This document shows positions 61,306-64,000 of a stretch of 64,000 nt of DNA, one piece after another (positions within the stretch are counted from its first letter, which is position 1; every line of letters starts with the position of its first letter). Under the pieces are notes generated by a model, which saw only the letters and a program-made list of their open reading frames with translations, made no database searches and was not told where the DNA came from. Source of the DNA: Shimwellia blattae DSM 4481 = NBRC 105725. Lineage in GTDB: Bacteria; Pseudomonadota; Gammaproteobacteria; Enterobacterales; Enterobacteriaceae. The position numbers and the translations under genes are program-made. Where the stretch lies: assembly GCF_000262305.1 (NCBI RefSeq), contig NC_017910.1, positions 2,976,001 to 3,040,000 on the forward strand, given 5' to 3'.

Positions 61306-62286
61306 ATGTCAGATTTTTCACTTATTAATCGTCCACGTCGCCTGCGTAAATCTGCCGCTATGCGCGCGCTCTTTGAAGAAACCAACCTGACCCTTAACGA
61401 TCTGGCGCTGCCCATTTTCGTTGAAGAAGGGCTGGATGAGTACAAACCCGTCGAGGCCATGCCAGGCGTGATGCGTATTCCGGAAAAACACCTTGCCCGG
61501 GAAATTGAACGTATCGCCCGGGCCGGGGTGCGTGCCGTGATGACCTTCGGTATCTCTCACCATCTGGATGCCACCGGCAGCGACACCTGGAACGAGAACG
61601 GCCTGGTGGCCCGCATGTCCCGCATCTGCAAAGAGACCGTACCGGAAATGATAGTCATGTCCGATACCTGTTTTTGCGAGTACACCAGCCACGGCCACTG
61701 TGGTGTGCTGTGCGACCACGGGGTAGATAACGACCGCACGCTGGAAAACCTTGGTAAGCAGGCGGTGGTCGCCGCCCGCGCCGGGGCCGATTTTATTGCC
61801 CCGTCAGCGGCAATGGACGGCCAGGTCCAGGCTATCCGCCAGGCGCTGGATGCGGCCGGTTTTACCGATACCGCTATCATGTCCTACTCCACTAAGTTTG
61901 CCTCCTCTTATTATGGTCCGTTCCGCGAAGCCGCCGGGACCGCCCTGAAGGGAGATCGTAAAACCTACCAGATGAACCCGATGAACCGCCGTGAGGCGAT
62001 CCGCGAATCCCTGCTGGATGAAGCCCAGGGCGCAGACTGCCTGATGGTGAAACCGGCGGGCGCGTATCTGGATGTGCTGCGTGAGCTGCGCGGACGCACC
62101 GAGCTGCCCCTGGCGGCTTATCAGGTCAGTGGTGAATACGCGATGATCAAATTCGCGGCCCTGGCGGGCGCCATTAACGAAGAGAACGTGGTGCTGGAAA
62201 GCCTGGGATCGATTAAGCGGGCAGGGGCTGATCTTATCTTCAGTTACTTCGCGCTTGATTTAGCGGAGAAAAATATCCTCTCCTGA
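61306..62286 (+). CDS. hemB: Delta-aminolevulinic acid dehydratase (porphobilinogen synthase)
   Basis: 326 residues. Zinc-binding cysteines are in SDTCFCEYTSHGHCGVL, and the two active-site lysines in YSTKFASSYYGPFREA and CLMVKPAGAYLD. It condenses two aminolevulinates into porphobilinogen for haem and related tetrapyrroles. The ATG at 61306 matches the family start; the longer frame upstream does not. A terminator follows. Confidence 0.97.
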   Translation: MSDFSLINRPRRLRKSAAMRALFEETNLTLNDLALPIFVEEGLDEYKPVEAMPGVMRIPEKHLAREIERIARAGVRAVMTFGISHHLDATGSDTWNENGLVARMSRICKETVPEMIVMSDTCFCEYTSHGHCGVLCDHGVDNDRTLENLGKQAVVAARAGADFIAPSAAMDGQVQAIRQALDAAGFTDTAIMSYSTKFASSYYGPFREAAGTALKGDRKTYQMNPMNRREAIRESLLDEAQGADCLMVKPAGAYLDVLRELRGRTELPLAAYQVSGEYAMIKFAALAGAINEENVVLESLGSIKRAGADLIFSYFALDLAEKNILS

Positions 62287-62292
62287 TATCCG

Positions 62293-62320
62293 AAGCCCGC
62301 CTGACGCCGGCGGGCTTTTT
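62293..62320 (+). terminator. Terminator after hemB
   Basis: AAGCCCGCC (62293-62301) pairs with GGCGGGCTT (62309-62317), followed by T residues. Confidence 0.88.
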
Positions 62321-62333
62321 CATCCGGGCCACA

Positions 62334-62576
62334 CTATTCGCTGTGTGTCGCCTCCTCCTGGTTAACCACCCACGCCAGCGCCTGGCGGTAGATATCTTTC
62401 ATAATCGGATTGCTCTCCCGGGCGATAAGCGCCTGAAGCTCACCGGCAATTTGCGCTGTGGTCGCCGCCACGCCGCGCCGCTGTAAATCGCGCTTAATGG
62501 TGGCGAGAATACTTGAATCGGCAATAAACTGAGGGGGTACAGAGTGTTGCCCAGACGGTGTATTGAATTTATTCAT
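62334..62576 (-). CDS. Small protein, possibly of the YmgB/AriR biofilm-regulator family
   Basis: 80 residues starting MNKFNTPSGQHSV after a strong GGGGAGG site. The second half, AATTAQIAGELQALIARESN followed by PIMKDIYRQALAWVV, has the spacing of the C-terminal helices of YmgB/AriR (N-x-x-I...L...S-D/N-x-x-K/M-x-D-x-x-R-x-x-L). Members act in biofilm and acid-stress control and are often induced by cold or blue-light signalling. The family call rests on pattern only; it may be a different small helical protein. Confidence 0.5.
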   Translation of the reverse strand: MNKFNTPSGQHSVPPQFIADSSILATIKRDLQRRGVAATTAQIAGELQALIARESNPIMKDIYRQALAWVVNQEEATHSE

Positions 62577-62913
62577 GGAACCTCCCCTAAAAAGCAGAAC
62601 GCCAGGGAAAAATGACTGACATCCGTTTCGCCAGACACAACCCATATGTTTAGCCACTACGACAAAAAGATTACCATCCCCAAATTCAACTGTAGTTCAG
62701 CACCCGGCAGTAAAACAAATAACTTTTTAGCAAAACATAAAATATCACCCGTTCACTAATACATTCCCGTGAAGAGTAACGTGATATATTTATGATATTC
62801 ATTTGGCGAAATAATGATTATTACGGTACGAAAAAATGAAAAACCCATAATATTTATTTCGTATAACTGAGTAAATACCATCATTAATTCTGGCGGGCGA
62901 TTATCGGCATACT
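62577..62913 (-). promoter_or_regulatory. AT-rich region upstream of the YmgB-like gene
   Basis: About 335 bp, strongly AT-rich, likely holding the promoter for the small gene at 62576. No open frame or operator could be assigned. Confidence 0.35.
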
Positions 62914-62939
62914 AAAAACGCCCGCAAATGCGGGCGTTT
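62914..62939 (-). terminator. Terminator after pheP
   Basis: AAACGCCCGC (62916-62925) pairs with GCGGGCGTTT (62930-62939). T residues follow on the minus strand. Confidence 0.88.
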
Positions 62940-62954
62940 ATCAGGCAGGATGCG

Positions 62955-64000
62955 TCAGCTTTGCTGACGGCGGAACAGACGGAACAGCAAAAACAAGAAC
63001 AGCACCCAGCACGGCAGCAATATCGCCGACACCCGGGTATCCGGCATAATCAGCATCAGCACCAGAATCATGCACAGAAACGCCAGGCACAGGTAGTTGC
63101 CAAACGGATACCACAGGGCTTTAAAGCGGGTATCGCGCCCCAGGCGCCGCATACCGGCCTTAAATTTCAGGTGGGCGATACAGATCATTATCCAGTTAAG
63201 CAGCAGTGTTGCCACCACCAGCGCCATCAGCATTCCGAAGGCTTTTTGCGGCATCAGGTAGTTGATAAGGATAACCAGAGAGGTGATCACTGCCGAGAGC
63301 GCCAGCGAGTTAACCGGCACCCCACGGCGGCTGATACGCGTCAGAAACTGGGGCGCATTCCCCTGGCGGGAGAGGCCAAACAGCATCCGGCTGTTGGAGT
63401 AGACCCCGCTGTTATATACCGACAGCGACGCCACCAGAATCACAATATTCAGTACCGAAGCCACCAGATTGCTGTCCAGCTCGTGGAAGATCATCACAAA
63501 CGGGCTGCTGTCGGAACGGATATCCACCCAGGGGTAGAGCGCCAGCAGTACCACCAGAGAGCCGATATAAAACAGCAAAATACGGTACACCACCTGGTTG
63601 GTGGCTTTGGGGATTGAGATATGCGGATCGCGTGCTTCCGCCGCAGTAATACCAATCAGCTCCAGGCCGCCAAACGAGAACATAATCACCGCCAGCGACA
63701 TCACCAGCCCTTTCCAGCCCATCGCCAGAAAGCCGCCATACTCCCAGAGATTGCCAATACCGGCCCGGGCACCGCCCTGGCCTGAAACCAGCAGCCAGAT
63801 GCCGAAGGCTATCATCCCGAGGATGGCGATAACTTTGATCAGCGCAAACCAGAATTCGGTTTCCCCGTACATCCGCACGTTGACCAGGTTCATCCCGTTA
63901 ATGATCAGGAAAAACAGCGCCGCCCAGACCCAGGTATCTACATGCGGAAACCAGTATTGCATATAGATACCTGCGGCTGTCAGCTCCGCCATCCCCACCA
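62955..64000 (-). CDS. pheP: Phenylalanine-specific permease, C-terminal three quarters (cut by window edge)
   Basis: About 348 residues are visible and the frame is open to the last base, so the N-terminus lies outside. The segments NLVNVRMYGETEFWFALIKV, FSFGGLELIGITAAEARDP, YPWVDIRSDSSPFVMIFHEL and NSRMLFGLSRQGNAPQFL fit PheP better than AroP (APC/AAT family, twelve helices). It imports phenylalanine with protons. In E. coli pheP is elsewhere on the chromosome, so this neighbourhood next to hemB is different. Confidence 0.88.
   Translation of the reverse strand, partial: VGMAELTAAGIYMQYWFPHVDTWVWAALFFLIINGMNLVNVRMYGETEFWFALIKVIAILGMIAFGIWLLVSGQGGARAGIGNLWEYGGFLAMGWKGLVMSLAVIMFSFGGLELIGITAAEARDPHISIPKATNQVVYRILLFYIGSLVVLLALYPWVDIRSDSSPFVMIFHELDSNLVASVLNIVILVASLSVYNSGVYSNSRMLFGLSRQGNAPQFLTRISRRGVPVNSLALSAVITSLVILINYLMPQKAFGMLMALVVATLLLNWIMICIAHLKFKAGMRRLGRDTRFKALWYPFGNYLCLAFLCMILVLMLIMPDTRVSAILLPCWVLFLFLLFRLFRRQQS

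Noticed and set aside
1..64000. tRNA, rRNA or CRISPR arrays
   Set aside because: No cloverleaf with CCA-end context, no rRNA stretch and no regularly spaced direct repeats were found by reading.

Overview
The window is a chromosomal segment of an enterobacterium close to Escherichia, Citrobacter and Shimwellia. Most proteins match E. coli K-12 products along nearly their whole length. The gene order is that of the E. coli 8-10 min region: tig, bolA, yajG, ampG, cyoABCDE, yajR, yajQ, panE, yajL, thiI, xseB, ispA, dxs, pgpA, thiL, nusB, ribE, ribD, nrdR, yajI, tsx, secF, secD, yajC, tgt, queA, acpH, proY, brnQ, phoR, phoB, sbcD, sbcC, mak, rdgC, ppnP, aroL, yaiI, proC, psiF, iraP, ddlA, yaiY, yaiW, sbmA, ampH, hemB. 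The sequence looks fairly GC-rich. A Shimwellia-like species is possible, but the genus cannot be fixed by reading alone.

Layout. 1-10 kb: start of tig, bolA with a gearbox-type promoter, the lipoprotein yajG, the muropeptide permease ampG, the cytochrome bo3 operon and the efflux permease yajR. 10-21 kb: cofactor and isoprenoid genes (panE, thiI, ispA, dxs, thiL, ribD, ribE), nusB and nrdR. 21-31 kb: tsx with CRP-like sites, an extra porin, the Sec/tRNA-modification block secF-secD-yajC-tgt-queA, and acpH. 31-34.4 kb: an accessory cluster where E. coli has malZ. It holds an intact ABM-domain monooxygenase, a secreted NTF2-like protein and a LysR regulator, plus remnants of an isochorismatase-family hydrolase and of a YtcJ-type amidohydrolase. 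34.4-46.3 kb: proY, brnQ, phoBR with a Pho box, sbcDC, mak and rdgC. 46.3-48.6 kb: a non-genic island. 48.6-64 kb: pirin and its divergent LysR gene, then a block resembling E. coli aroL-proC-ddlA-sbmA-ampH-hemB, ending in a pheP gene cut by the window edge.

The most unusual part is 46.3-48.6 kb. Two diverged copies of a roughly 320-420 bp unit face each other. They share collinear sequence blocks and two hairpins whose stems differ by compensating base pairs, as expected for a selected RNA or DNA fold. One copy is interrupted by a complete IS3-family (IS150-group) element. It sits exactly in the 4-nt loop of a 13-bp hairpin, with that loop (GCCG) duplicated as the target site. I do not recognise the unit. 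A phage or satellite immunity-type RNA leader is one possibility.

Relative to E. coli K-12 several genes are absent at their expected places: malZ, yajD, yajO, araJ, yaiA, aroM, dgcC, phoA, yaiZ and yaiV. Several extra genes are present: a porin, the 31-34 kb cluster, pirin/LysR, a DUF2076 gene, a single-domain AraC regulator with a cysteine cluster, and a YmgB-like small protein. No tRNA, rRNA or CRISPR array was seen.
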